Positions 37,526 to 46,770 of a stretch of DNA of 56,996 bases are shown one piece after another. The notes below the pieces were generated by a model. The model worked only from the letters and a program-made list of their open reading frames with translations. It did not search any database and was not told the origin of the DNA. The first letter of the stretch is position 1, and every line of letters starts with the position of its first letter. This DNA comes from a virus: IMG/VR virus record IMGVR_UViG_3300037140_000192, positions 1-56,996 of that record; one strand, 5' to 3'. Both the position numbers and the translations under genes were made by a program.

Positions 37526-37998
37526 TGGGAAAGCTTCAGGACATTGCCGCGCGGCTGGATAGCCTAAAGGCAAAGGCTGACGCGATTACGCCCTTTATCC
37601 AACAGCACAATAATAACGGTGTGTTTTTCCACGTTATTGGTTCCGATGGGCGTACTAGTTCGATTGAGCGCACACGTGAGGCGGCAGAAAAACAATTGAA
37701 ACGTCTTAGGCCCTCCCCCGATCCGCTTGGCCTGGGGTATAGAGAAGCAAAAATTAGCCTGAATGGTAAGCTGCGTAGCGATGCAAAGGGTTCTGATAAA
37801 TTACGGGATCAAGAGCGCCCCACAGTTATGGGCGCTTATGAACTTGATCGTAAAACACTTACCCCAATTCGTCGGGCAATAAATACAAATCGACCGGGGG
37901 ATTACGGTTCTGATCCTCTCGGTGATGGAAAGTTTCGCATGGTGCCCAGCGGGGATATAGTAGACTACGCTGAGCGCACGCGGCGTTTGAAGAAATAA
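37525..37998 (+). CDS. hypothetical protein (157 aa)
   Basis: ATG at 37525 overlaps the upstream TAA. Basic, with N-terminal helix IAARLDSLKAKADAITPFIQ, then NNGVFFHVIGSDGRTSSIER. The DSLKAKADA segment closely resembles DSLKARADA in the protein at 45592, hinting at a shared interaction helix among head proteins. Function unknown. Confidence 0.65.
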   Translation: MGKLQDIAARLDSLKAKADAITPFIQQHNNNGVFFHVIGSDGRTSSIERTREAAEKQLKRLRPSPDPLGLGYREAKISLNGKLRSDAKGSDKLRDQERPTVMGAYELDRKTLTPIRRAINTNRPGDYGSDPLGDGKFRMVPSGDIVDYAERTRRLKK

Positions 37999-38834
37999 TG
38001 CCCCCCAATAAACGGGACGACTTCTATTCAATTTTGAATGAGGCAGTCGCCAATATGGCGGAGCATGGCTACGACGATCCCGCTCGCGTGGCCTACTGGA
38101 CCAAGCGCCTGCGTGACGCAATTGATACCAGCTTTGTGCCACTCTACAAATTAGATGAAATGTTGCGTGAGGTGCTGACCCTGACTTACAAGAAGATGAT
38201 CGAGCAAGGCAACATCGCACAATTCCACCAAGGCGTGGAACGCTTTACAATAGACCGCATCGCACCCCACCTTCGCGCCGAGCTGGATCGCCGCATCATG
38301 GCGAGCGCCAGCCTGATCAAATTGAATCGCGAGGAGATGACGGAAGCCACCTTACGCCGCTTCCAGGGTTGGGCTACATCCATACCCAAGGGCGGCAGCA
38401 AGGCGACCGATAAGGTTGACGCCAAGAAGGGCATCAAGAAAGCGGTTAAGGGCCTGCCCTTTGAAGAGCGCCGGGTACTCATTGACCAGAACGCCAAGCT
38501 GGTGTCTGCGATCAACGAGATCATCGCAACCGATGGCGGGGCTATTGCTGCCATCTGGCGTCACACAGGACGACGCGCCGGCTATGATCCGCGGCCTGAG
38601 CATATTGCCCGCGAGGGTAAGATTTACGCCGTCAAGAACAATTGGGCGATGAAGGCGGGGTTTATGAACAAAGGTCCCAATGGTTACACGGATAGCATTG
38701 AAAAACCTGGGGAGCTAATTTACTGTTCTTGCCATTACGAGTATCAATACTCAATCTCGGACCTCCCCGCGTCCATGATAACGGCTAAGGGTCGCGACGC
38801 CCTCAAGGCTGTGCGCGAACAACAGAATGCCTAA
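37998..38834 (+). CDS. minor head / capsid morphogenesis protein (Mu F-like)
   Basis: 278 residues. The C-terminal block HTGRRAGYDPRPEHIAREGK, then KPGELIYCSCHYEYQYSI, matches the phage Mu gpF / SPP1 gp7 'head morphogenesis' domain (D-x-R-x-x-H ... P-G-x-x-x-x-C-x-C). Such proteins sit with the portal at the head vertex. Overlaps the next microprotein start by 8 bp. Confidence 0.78.
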   Translation: MPPNKRDDFYSILNEAVANMAEHGYDDPARVAYWTKRLRDAIDTSFVPLYKLDEMLREVLTLTYKKMIEQGNIAQFHQGVERFTIDRIAPHLRAELDRRIMASASLIKLNREEMTEATLRRFQGWATSIPKGGSKATDKVDAKKGIKKAVKGLPFEERRVLIDQNAKLVSAINEIIATDGGAIAAIWRHTGRRAGYDPRPEHIAREGKIYAVKNNWAMKAGFMNKGPNGYTDSIEKPGELIYCSCHYEYQYSISDLPASMITAKGRDALKAVREQQNA

Positions 38835-38913
38835 GATGTTTTACAGTTTCATCACGTGGATGATCCTGATTGGCATTACCGCTTTGGCTTTTGCCTATTT
38901 CCTTTCCCCCTGA
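38827..38913 (+). CDS. membrane microprotein (28 aa)
   Basis: ATG at 38827 (or 38836) opens a tiny frame that is almost all membrane helix (FITWMILIGITALAFAYFL). It occupies the space between the minor head protein and the next gene. Marginal because of length. Confidence 0.4.
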   Translation: MPKMFYSFITWMILIGITALAFAYFLSP

Positions 38914-38928
38914 AAAGGACAAACCCGA

Positions 38929-39300
38929 ATGGCTCTTACGCCTCTGAAATCTTACCCAAATTGTGGGACGATGCCCGCTGTGCCACCTATTCCATTTCCC
39001 GCGAGCTTGGTAGCCACTACCGGGACATGGTCATCTGATCTTATGCCGGCAGGTTTTGGCGGGATAGTTTTCTACGCAACATCTGATCAGGCGGTAACTC
39101 TTACGGTTACCCGCTACGCCGATCTGGCCGGGACTATCCTGATTGATGTATCGACCCAGGCTTTGGTTATTGCAACGCCGGGGTCTGTCGGCACTACAGA
39201 CAAGGTGCCTTACCTTTCCTTTGTAGCTGCCATTGCCAACACCACAGGATCGACCGCGAATATGACCAACATGCAAATCTTGACGGGGCAATTCCAATGA
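38929..39300 (+). CDS. hypothetical virion protein (123 aa)
   Basis: Thr/Ala/Val-rich beta-type sequence (SDQAVTLTVTRYADLAGTIL, VPYLSFVAAIANTTGSTANM), typical of small tail or decoration proteins. Stop overlaps the fibre gene start (ATGA), so it is likely made with it. Confidence 0.6.
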   Translation: MALTPLKSYPNCGTMPAVPPIPFPASLVATTGTWSSDLMPAGFGGIVFYATSDQAVTLTVTRYADLAGTILIDVSTQALVIATPGSVGTTDKVPYLSFVAAIANTTGSTANMTNMQILTGQFQ

Positions 39301-41675
39301 TCAGAAAATTACTCTTTGCCGCACCGCTATTTGCGTTTGCGTTTATTGGCCCTGCTGTTTCACAAGGGATCAGCTCTGGTGCTGGCCCGCAATACCGGGT
39401 CGTCGCGTCATGCGGAGCGCCTACCTATACGGTGGGGTCTTTGCTTCAAGGCACGATGGATGCGAACGGTAATGCGTGCGGTACCGGTGGCGGTACCGGT
39501 AGCGGAACAGTTACCCATGTTGGCGCGACTTTTGTTGGCGGCCTGCTTTCAATTGCCGGCTCCCCGATTACAAGCACGGGTACCTTGGCGTTTACGGTTG
39601 CCGGCACCAGCGGCGGTATCCCGTATTTCAATAGCAGCAGCACGTGGCTTTCCAGCGGGGTGCTTGCGACGAGCGCCTTGGTGATTGGTGGCGGGGCTGG
39701 ATCAGCGCCATCGACTACTACAACCGGGACCGGTATTCTTACAGCCCTTGGGGTAAACGTTGGCTCAGCCGGCGCTCCTGTTCTATTCAACGGTGCTGGT
39801 GGAACTCCGTCTTCGCTTACGCTGACGAATGCGGGCGGGCTCGTAGCTTCGACCGGAACGACAGCGACTGGTACGCCCGGCAGCACAACGTATCTTCGCG
39901 GCGACAATACGTGGTCCACCCCCGCCGGGTCCGGCGGCCTAACGGTTGGATCGACGACCATAACTTCCGGTACGAGCGGGCGCGTGGAAATCGACACGAG
40001 CGGTGTTCTCCAGGAGCTTCCTTACGGCCTGACCGGCAACAGCACCATCGTTGAGACAACAAGCGGTGGCCTCCTCACCCCTTCGATCCTTCCGTTGGCC
40101 ACGACGGCGGCCTTCGGCGGCGTCAAGTGCGACGGGACTACGATCACCTGCACGGGGGGTATTATTACATCGACCAGTAGCGGTTCACCCCTAACTACCC
40201 AAGACCTTCTCGGCAACAGCGTTACCAATACCGCAACACTATCGGCTGGCCTTGGCTTTACGGTAAGCGGCAGCGCGGGCAGCGCCACATTCACCGAAGC
40301 ACAGCTTACCAATCACGCCGCCGACAGCAATTACACGATGGCGAGTACCGATAAGGCGGCTTGCTTCTCGACCACGTTCACCGCAAATCGCACTCTCTCG
40401 CTGCTGGCTACGACCAGCTACACGACCGGGCAGGAGATTGTGGTTGGCGATTGCGGCGCGGTTGGAGCCACTTATCATCTTTTAGTCGCTCCAAACGGCA
40501 CCGACACGATCAACGGCGTCAATGCCTCCATCCAGGTAGACAATACCTACGGCTGGTACATTCTGAAAAAGGTTGGGACCGGCGCATGGTCAGCGATCTC
40601 GGCAAACATCGTTCCGGCCTTTACGCCAGTCACGAACAATTTCCTTACTGGATTGAGCGCCAATGGTGTGTGGAGTTCGGCGCAGCCTGCGTTCACCAAT
40701 ATCAGCGGAGCAGTTGCCGCCGCCCAGATGCCTGGCGCGACCGTTACGTTTGGCACGCTGACCAATGGCGATTATTGCACTTACACATCTTCCGGCACGG
40801 TCATTAATTGCAACACAGGTGCTGGCAGCGGCGTTTCGAGCGTTGACATTATCGCCGGAACCAACGTTACGGTTTCCGGTACCTGCAACAGTTCTTCGTC
40901 CATATCTTGCACGATAAATTCATCGGGCGGCGGCGGATCATCTGTTGTCTATAACAGCATCGGCGGTTGCACCCTCTCGAATGATGGCGGCACACCTAAC
41001 AGCATTCTTGACATTGCAGCTTGCCAAGCGGCTGACAGCACTAATACCGATGAACTGACGGCGGCAGCCTTCACCAAATCAACCGCTGGCGCTTGGGCAT
41101 CGGGCTCTGGCAGCAATGGCATGGGGAACGGCCTCACGATTGCTAATTCGACTTGGTATCACGTCTGCGAATGGAAAAACGCCGGGACAACGGATTATTC
41201 GTTCGACACTTCGGCAACATGCGCCAACAAGCCAAGCGGTATTACCGGGTCAGAATATCGACGGCTTGGTTCGTTCAAGACGGACGGCTCTGCGCATATC
41301 ATTGCCTACACGCAACGAGGCGGAAATTTCATCTGGACAGCGCCGGTTGGAGATTTAAGCAGCGCGACATTAAGTTCTGGAACAACTGCCACAACTTTAA
41401 CAGTTCCTCTTGGCGTGAATGTCATAGCAAAGTTCAATTACTATTGCGGATCGTCACTTGCTATAGCCACTGTCTTATTCGACCCAACCGCAGGCAGCAC
41501 CACCAATGGGAATAATAATTATCAGTGCTACACGAATGCGTACGTGCCATCCACAGTTGCTTTTGCAGAAGTCGGCACAAACACATCTTCGCAAATTGAC
41601 ATAAATACCAATGGAACGGAGGCAGGTGTCGCTCTCAATACGCTTGGTTGGTACGATTATCGCGGCGGGAATTAA
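39297..41675 (+). CDS. tail-fibre-like protein with Sec signal peptide
   Basis: 792 residues. It starts with a clean signal peptide (IRKLLFAAPLFAFAFIGPAV, cleavage near VSQ-GIS), then long Gly/Ser/Thr-rich beta repeats (GTVTHVGATFVGGLLSIAGS, PITSTGTLAFTVAGTSGGIP) like those of receptor-binding tail proteins in alphaproteobacterial phages, and a C-terminal domain with several cysteines. A signal peptide on a virion protein is unusual: export to the periplasm or surface of the infected cell is implied. ATGA overlap upstream, direct junction to the glycanase downstream. Confidence 0.72.
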   Translation: MIRKLLFAAPLFAFAFIGPAVSQGISSGAGPQYRVVASCGAPTYTVGSLLQGTMDANGNACGTGGGTGSGTVTHVGATFVGGLLSIAGSPITSTGTLAFTVAGTSGGIPYFNSSSTWLSSGVLATSALVIGGGAGSAPSTTTTGTGILTALGVNVGSAGAPVLFNGAGGTPSSLTLTNAGGLVASTGTTATGTPGSTTYLRGDNTWSTPAGSGGLTVGSTTITSGTSGRVEIDTSGVLQELPYGLTGNSTIVETTSGGLLTPSILPLATTAAFGGVKCDGTTITCTGGIITSTSSGSPLTTQDLLGNSVTNTATLSAGLGFTVSGSAGSATFTEAQLTNHAADSNYTMASTDKAACFSTTFTANRTLSLLATTSYTTGQEIVVGDCGAVGATYHLLVAPNGTDTINGVNASIQVDNTYGWYILKKVGTGAWSAISANIVPAFTPVTNNFLTGLSANGVWSSAQPAFTNISGAVAAAQMPGATVTFGTLTNGDYCTYTSSGTVINCNTGAGSGVSSVDIIAGTNVTVSGTCNSSSSISCTINSSGGGGSSVVYNSIGGCTLSNDGGTPNSILDIAACQAADSTNTDELTAAAFTKSTAGAWASGSGSNGMGNGLTIANSTWYHVCEWKNAGTTDYSFDTSATCANKPSGITGSEYRRLGSFKTDGSAHIIAYTQRGGNFIWTAPVGDLSSATLSSGTTATTLTVPLGVNVIAKFNYYCGSSLAIATVLFDPTAGSTTNGNNNYQCYTNAYVPSTVAFAEVGTNTSSQIDINTNGTEAGVALNTLGWYDYRGGN

Positions 41676-42650
41676 ATGCGACTAACTATCGTCGTCGCCC
41701 TATGGGCAAGCCTCTGCGCCTTTGGCGGCGTTGTTCCGACTGAAAACCTAACCCCGCCGATTGAAGCCAGCGCCAATCTATTCTCAACGCTTGCCAGCAA
41801 TCAGGACGCAGCTACCGGCTTTGACATTGACCAAACCGGAACAGCCGCCGGCCATATGTGGCACAATGGACTGTGGCAAGGAGCGCCGAGCTTTTATTCG
41901 GTGCCATCTTCTTACATCAGCGTTGACGCAAGCGGGAATATTCATCTGCAATGGGTAACAGCCTTTGCAACAACTGGATGCCCACTACCGACTACAAACC
42001 CCGGAACGCTTTGCCCGTTGCCTACAATTTCGTCCGGCGATAGATCGCTTTCGACCTACCGCGCTTTTGGTCATGGCTATTATGAGTGGGTCGTAAGATA
42101 CACGCCGAACAACACTGCCGCATGGGGTGCAGAATGGTTACTCGGGCTCACGACCGGGAAAAATTGTCTGGCACAAGGCTTTCCCACATTACCCGTATCT
42201 GGAACAGCGCCACCGTATAGCGAAATAGACAACGAGTGGAGCTACAATACCGACAGCACGTTGCATGTGACCTTGCATCAGACAAACGGCCCCGGCGATG
42301 CACAGTGCAATGGGACGACCAACAGTTCTGGTGCGTCTGGCTCAGTATCGCCCGGCGACCCAACAGTGTTTCACACAATCGGAATTTTATGGTGCGGAAC
42401 ATTTGTGGGATCAGGGGCATGTGGCGGAGGGCCGGGGATTGTCTGGTATTACGATCATAGTGTCGTGACCAGTGGCTCAACTACCGCAGACACAGAAAGC
42501 CAGCTTCACATTGTTAATATGTGGATGGCCGAACAATGCGGCGGGGGACAGCCGAACTGTGGTTCGCCACCCAGCGCTATTGATATGTATATCCAATCTT
42601 TCCGCTATTGGTCTTGCGCATCGTGGCAAGCAAACGCATTGGGCTGCTGA
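41676..42650 (+). CDS. GH16-like glycanase (putative polysaccharide depolymerase) with signal peptide
   Basis: 324 residues. A short hydrophobic leader (MRLTIVVALWASLCAFGGVV) precedes a jelly-roll with GHGYYEWVVRYTPN, AAWGAEWLLGL, SEIDNEWSYN and FHTIGILW. The motif E183-I-D185-N-E187 is the nucleophile/Asp/acid-base E-x-D-x-E signature of the lichenase/carrageenase clan (GH16), so it probably cuts beta-glycans of a capsule or exopolysaccharide. It starts at the base after the fibre gene's stop. Substrate cannot be told from sequence. Confidence 0.7.
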   Translation: MRLTIVVALWASLCAFGGVVPTENLTPPIEASANLFSTLASNQDAATGFDIDQTGTAAGHMWHNGLWQGAPSFYSVPSSYISVDASGNIHLQWVTAFATTGCPLPTTNPGTLCPLPTISSGDRSLSTYRAFGHGYYEWVVRYTPNNTAAWGAEWLLGLTTGKNCLAQGFPTLPVSGTAPPYSEIDNEWSYNTDSTLHVTLHQTNGPGDAQCNGTTNSSGASGSVSPGDPTVFHTIGILWCGTFVGSGACGGGPGIVWYYDHSVVTSGSTTADTESQLHIVNMWMAEQCGGGQPNCGSPPSAIDMYIQSFRYWSCASWQANALGC

Positions 42651-42653
42651 CCC

Positions 42654-45443
42654 GTGACTAAATATCGCGCGAAATTATTGGCCACTACCATTGCGGCAGA
42701 CGGCACAAACCCATCGCGCAGGAGGTTTATGGTGGGGCTCGCGCTTGCCGTCTCCTGCACGGCAATGCCTAAGCCGGTCAAGGCCCTTAACATGGGTGTT
42801 ATCCCGCCGGTCGGCTTTCCTGTTGGCGGCCTTGTCGCTACGGTTACGATGGCTCCGGCAAATGGCGGGGGTGTCTATACCTTCGACATGGCGAGCGCGA
42901 CGAACCTCGGGGATTTCGTCGGGCCGAGCTTCACGATGCACCACTACCGGCTGATGGTGGCCGGGTGTCCCCTCCGACTTTACTTCAATCCGGACGCAGC
43001 AAGCCCAGCATATTCTGGTCGAATTGAACTCATGGTCGAGTTCGGGACCGCCTTCAGCGGTAGCCCCTATAATTTAATTTATGATCCAAGCGTCAGTTAC
43101 GCATACAGCGTTGTCTTAAAGAAAAATGGCACAACAATTCTGACTCAGAATGTTCCTGTCCATTATTGGTGGACACGCTGGCGGTATCAGTCGGCACGCC
43201 GTCCGATAGCCAACACCCCGGCTACGATAATGAGTAACGGCTGGCATCTCCCAATGAGCCAGACACCCTACACTGGGATCACCTACCCGTTCACGAACAA
43301 CAGTTCTGGTTCCACTTGGGACCCAGGTAAAGGTGGCCCTGGTGGTCCTGTTGTTTACACCGGCCCGATGAGCCTCGCCGGGATTTATCCGGCAATGGGG
43401 GCCACCGGCGAACGCGATGACCTCGGGGCTATTTCCGAGTCTCAGGGCCAGTGGCTCATCAACCCAAGCGGTGTTGGTTCTCCGACATACGGAAGCGTAA
43501 CTTACGCTAATGCGTTTCTTGACTGGGCTGAAGGGTCAAATGCCATCCCGAATTGGTATCGAGATGAGACGTCATCTGGGGATACACTGATAAATTTAAC
43601 GACCTATCCGGGGGCAAACTCTTACGGGGCTTACGGTCAAGGTGGCCTTACCCCTTTTGTTAAGGGCATCGGGTGGCTCGCGAGCAACTCACCCGCCGCC
43701 GCAATCTTTACTGCCGAGGTTGCCGGGGCATTCAGCGGAAGCACGACCTCTGGCACCACTATGATAATGGGGTCTGGCATTACTGGCACACTCTGGCCGG
43801 GGGATTATATAACCGGGTCTGACGGAACAAATACTATTTATTTTGGCGTCACAATCGTCAGCCAGCTAACAGGAACCCCTGGCGGCTCTCCTGGAGCGAC
43901 GTTCCAAATGTCTGGCGCGGCCAATCCCGGAAATCTAACCAGTTGTACAATGTCCTCACAATCAGGCGTGATGAATGTAACCGCCGTTGCCTCCGGTGTT
44001 GTTGGGCCTTACCAGCAATTTCCTAACGGTGCCCTCCAAAGCAGATCGATACTAAGCCAACTTAGCGGAACGCCTGGCGGGATCGGTACATACGCAATAG
44101 ATGGCCTATTTGGATATCCCAGCCCCATTACTAGCCAGTCCATGGATACGATAGTTCTCAGTCCTGTAGTTATGGATGAGAGTCACTATCCGAATACTGC
44201 AAGTATCGCAGCTTTGGCGACATGGGACCCGTGTTTTATAGAAGCTGCCCAAAAAGATTGCAATGACGGCTTCATGGAGACGCAGTATTATAATTTTTAT
44301 AGTCTATATGGAAATTTTAACCACTTCGGCTTTGGGAACAGTCCTGTCATACAACCGCAAATAACGCGCGACGCAGCTTGGGCCTTTCGATCCCTCATCA
44401 ACGCCTGGTTTGTCACCCATACCTACGAGCAGACATACGGTGCGGTTCCTGCGTGGCTTCTTCCGTCCTCGGTGTTTCTAACCTTATTGAAAAGTAACTG
44501 TGCGTATTTTACAGAAATCTTCATCACACAGCCCGGAGTGACCGGGGCCAACGTTTTCCCGGCGTTCTCTGGAAACATAGGACGGCTAGGACAGAACGAG
44601 AACTGGCAGAATGACTATTTCAATACCTCTATGATGCTCGGGCAGCTTCTTGAGACGACTGCTGGAGTCTCGACAGGTCTTACTACGTTGTTCGCCTTTG
44701 CGCTAAACAACACGCTTTGGAGAACGAACGGAACATCGGGTTGGCCCGTGGCATACTGTGGTCCTTACTTCCTAGCCAACGACTATCTCTATCAAGACCT
44801 CGGACCGCCCCCGCGTAACGGATTGTTGCCTGCGGGAGATTATTACTTACAGTCTGCCGGAGATGCTTCGACTACTGGAGCCTGGGGAGTTTATCACTGG
44901 AATAAAGCCGCGCTGTGCCGCTCAGTATTCACAGGATACATAAGTGGGACGACGTTAACTGTAACCGCCATATCTACTGATGCGTCTGAACTTGCAGCCG
45001 CAAGTGCTACGTTTGGGGCAAGCGCGCCATTCTTTGGCAGCATCAATCCCGGGCCGCTTTCTGGGGCGGGTGTAACAATCGGTACGCATATTACTACGCA
45101 GGGGGGTTCTCCGTTAGGGCAAGTCGGGACTTACACCGTAGACACCTCTCAGACAGTGGGTAGTTCTGGAAGTCCGATCACAATGTATGCCCAGGGGTAC
45201 AACACGGCTGCCCTAACCCAAGCTATGATAGACGCGCTTGCTATTGACCAGTTTAATGGTGGGTATCGAGTCGGACTGACTGCGTCAGTGGACTATACCT
45301 GCTACCCGTTTGGCGTCTTGGCTGGGGCTTCACAACTCGGATACGCAAACACCAAGACCTACGCCGGTTATGTTGCAACGATGCTCCACAACTCAAGCAA
45401 TTATATCGTCGGGGCGCGGTACGCCTACGACGTAGCGCCGTGA
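42654..45443 (+). CDS. large Tat-signal tail/surface protein
   Basis: 929 residues from a GTG. Residues 20-45 (NPSRRRFMVGLALAVSCTAM ... KPVKA) form a twin-arginine signal (S-R-R-x-F). The mature part is aromatic- and Gly-rich, with repeated segments of the type GTTMIMGSGITGTLWPGDYI / TIVSQLTGTPGGSPGATFQM and GTTLTVTAIS / GTHITTQGGSPLGQVGTYTV, which are common phage-tail beta modules. The middle (WAFRSLINAWFVTHTYEQTY, NENWQNDYFNTSMMLGQLLE) resembles helical barrels of glycan-active enzymes. Function inferred: host-surface interaction or degradation. Confidence 0.6.
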   Translation: MTKYRAKLLATTIAADGTNPSRRRFMVGLALAVSCTAMPKPVKALNMGVIPPVGFPVGGLVATVTMAPANGGGVYTFDMASATNLGDFVGPSFTMHHYRLMVAGCPLRLYFNPDAASPAYSGRIELMVEFGTAFSGSPYNLIYDPSVSYAYSVVLKKNGTTILTQNVPVHYWWTRWRYQSARRPIANTPATIMSNGWHLPMSQTPYTGITYPFTNNSSGSTWDPGKGGPGGPVVYTGPMSLAGIYPAMGATGERDDLGAISESQGQWLINPSGVGSPTYGSVTYANAFLDWAEGSNAIPNWYRDETSSGDTLINLTTYPGANSYGAYGQGGLTPFVKGIGWLASNSPAAAIFTAEVAGAFSGSTTSGTTMIMGSGITGTLWPGDYITGSDGTNTIYFGVTIVSQLTGTPGGSPGATFQMSGAANPGNLTSCTMSSQSGVMNVTAVASGVVGPYQQFPNGALQSRSILSQLSGTPGGIGTYAIDGLFGYPSPITSQSMDTIVLSPVVMDESHYPNTASIAALATWDPCFIEAAQKDCNDGFMETQYYNFYSLYGNFNHFGFGNSPVIQPQITRDAAWAFRSLINAWFVTHTYEQTYGAVPAWLLPSSVFLTLLKSNCAYFTEIFITQPGVTGANVFPAFSGNIGRLGQNENWQNDYFNTSMMLGQLLETTAGVSTGLTTLFAFALNNTLWRTNGTSGWPVAYCGPYFLANDYLYQDLGPPPRNGLLPAGDYYLQSAGDASTTGAWGVYHWNKAALCRSVFTGYISGTTLTVTAISTDASELAAASATFGASAPFFGSINPGPLSGAGVTIGTHITTQGGSPLGQVGTYTVDTSQTVGSSGSPITMYAQGYNTAALTQAMIDALAIDQFNGGYRVGLTASVDYTCYPFGVLAGASQLGYANTKTYAGYVATMLHNSSNYIVGARYAYDVAP

Positions 45444-45462
45444 CCGGGCGGCAGGCTTACGC

Positions 45463-45585
45463 ATGACCAAACCTAAACCCAAGAAGCGCAAGCCCGTCGT
45501 TGCGCCCGTACCAATGAAACCGCCCCCGCCCCCGTTATCCTTTTGGGAAAAGCTGATGAAGTATGTATCCGGTATAAGGAGTTAA
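45463..45585 (+). CDS. basic Pro-rich microprotein (40 aa)
   Basis: ATG at 45463, product MTKPKPKKRKPVVAPVPMKP then PPPPLSFWEKLMKY... The Lys/Pro-rich start and an amphipathic end suggest a small nucleic-acid or membrane-associated peptide. Stop TAA lies inside the next ribosome site region (AAGGAGTTAA). Confidence 0.45.
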   Translation: MTKPKPKKRKPVVAPVPMKPPPPPLSFWEKLMKYVSGIRS

Positions 45586-45591
45586 TTGTAC

Positions 45592-46770
45592 ATGTCTGAA
45601 ACTGCTTCAGGACGGGACGCGTGGAAGTCTGGCAAGGCCAAAAGCAATCCGCATCCTGCCGGGTCCAAGGCTAACGGGGAGTGGCAAAGGGGCTATGATG
45701 CTGAAGCTAAGGTGGCTGAGAAGTCTGCCAAAGGCTCTACTAAAGACGACGCCACCGATGCCGCCCTGCGATCCTTGTCCATGCTCCGCGATGAGCTGAC
45801 CAAGGTGAGGGCCGAACAGCGCAAGGTCCAAGGCCCTGAAAAATGGACCTACGACGATTACATCCGCGAGATCAACGCCAAGATCGACAAGCTGCAAGCG
45901 GTAGCGGCTAGGGCGGATGCGGAACCAAATCCGTCAGCCTCTATTGCTCGCCTAAAGAAAGAGCTTATAGGCGAAGAAGATCCTGATCGTATTACCACAA
46001 TAAAAAAGCGTATCAGAGAATACGAAAAGATTGTCAATAGCGGTAAAGCCGACAGCGAGACGACAGCCGGCGTGGTCAAGGGCATTGCGGAAAAGCCTGG
46101 CATCGGTCCCAGGCCGGACGCAGCCCTACGCTCTTGGACTGTTACTTTATCAAAGGGTGATGACCGTAAAGAACATCGCGTCAGGGCCACAAACGAACAA
46201 GATGCTGTCCGAATCGCTCACGAACGGATGGGCGATAAAGAAGCTGGAAAGTGGAAAACGGTTAATTCCTTTCGGAATGATGCGGTTAAGCCGGACGGCG
46301 AAAAGTTGCGTAAGATACTGGACCGCACCGATAGCTTGAAGGCGAGGGCCGATGCTGCTGACCCCGAATACTGGGTAATTGATTACCGTAATAAAGAGTC
46401 GCCCAACGACAATAAGAATGGGTCAAAACGGTATTCGTCTGAAAAGGCAGCTAAGGAGGAAGCCAATCGTGGTAATCGAATTGATAAGGTTGGGGGTGTG
46501 TATTCTGTAAGGCATGTTGCTGCCCGTGGCGACAGCACCGATACCAAGGTCAAAGCTCGCGTCGGGCTGCGGATTGGGGCGGACGCCGAACCAGCGGACA
46601 TTGACAAAGAATACAAACAACTCAAGGCGGCCAGTCGCCAATACCTTGAAGGCGAGGTCAAGCGCAATCACCGCATTTACGATACTAAAGGGTCATCCAA
46701 ATCCGATTTGATCAGCCAAATTCTGAATGACAAATTCAGCCGTAAAGATTTGGATGCTTGGGGTAAATGA
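45592..46770 (+). CDS. hypothetical head-cluster protein (392 aa), RMF-like N-terminus
   Basis: ATG at 45592, 10 nt after AGGAG; TTG at 45586 is the alternative. Begins GRDAWKSGKAKSNPHPAGSK and ANGEWQRGYDAEAK, the G-x-x-A ... NP ... W-x-x-G pattern of ribosome-modulation-factor-like modules. The rest is charged, coiled-coil (VRAEQRKVQ, IARLKKELIGEEDPDRITTI) with a middle alpha/beta segment (TVTLSKGDDRKEHRVRATNE). It may be an internal head or scaffold-associated protein. ATGA overlap with the protease gene. Confidence 0.65.
   Translation: MSETASGRDAWKSGKAKSNPHPAGSKANGEWQRGYDAEAKVAEKSAKGSTKDDATDAALRSLSMLRDELTKVRAEQRKVQGPEKWTYDDYIREINAKIDKLQAVAARADAEPNPSASIARLKKELIGEEDPDRITTIKKRIREYEKIVNSGKADSETTAGVVKGIAEKPGIGPRPDAALRSWTVTLSKGDDRKEHRVRATNEQDAVRIAHERMGDKEAGKWKTVNSFRNDAVKPDGEKLRKILDRTDSLKARADAADPEYWVIDYRNKESPNDNKNGSKRYSSEKAAKEEANRGNRIDKVGGVYSVRHVAARGDSTDTKVKARVGLRIGADAEPADIDKEYKQLKAASRQYLEGEVKRNHRIYDTKGSSKSDLISQILNDKFSRKDLDAWGK

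Noticed and set aside
39480-40300. Mobile or tandem repeats in the fibre gene
   Set aside because: Gly/Ser/Thr-rich beta repeats share residues but not long DNA identity; normal for tail fibres.
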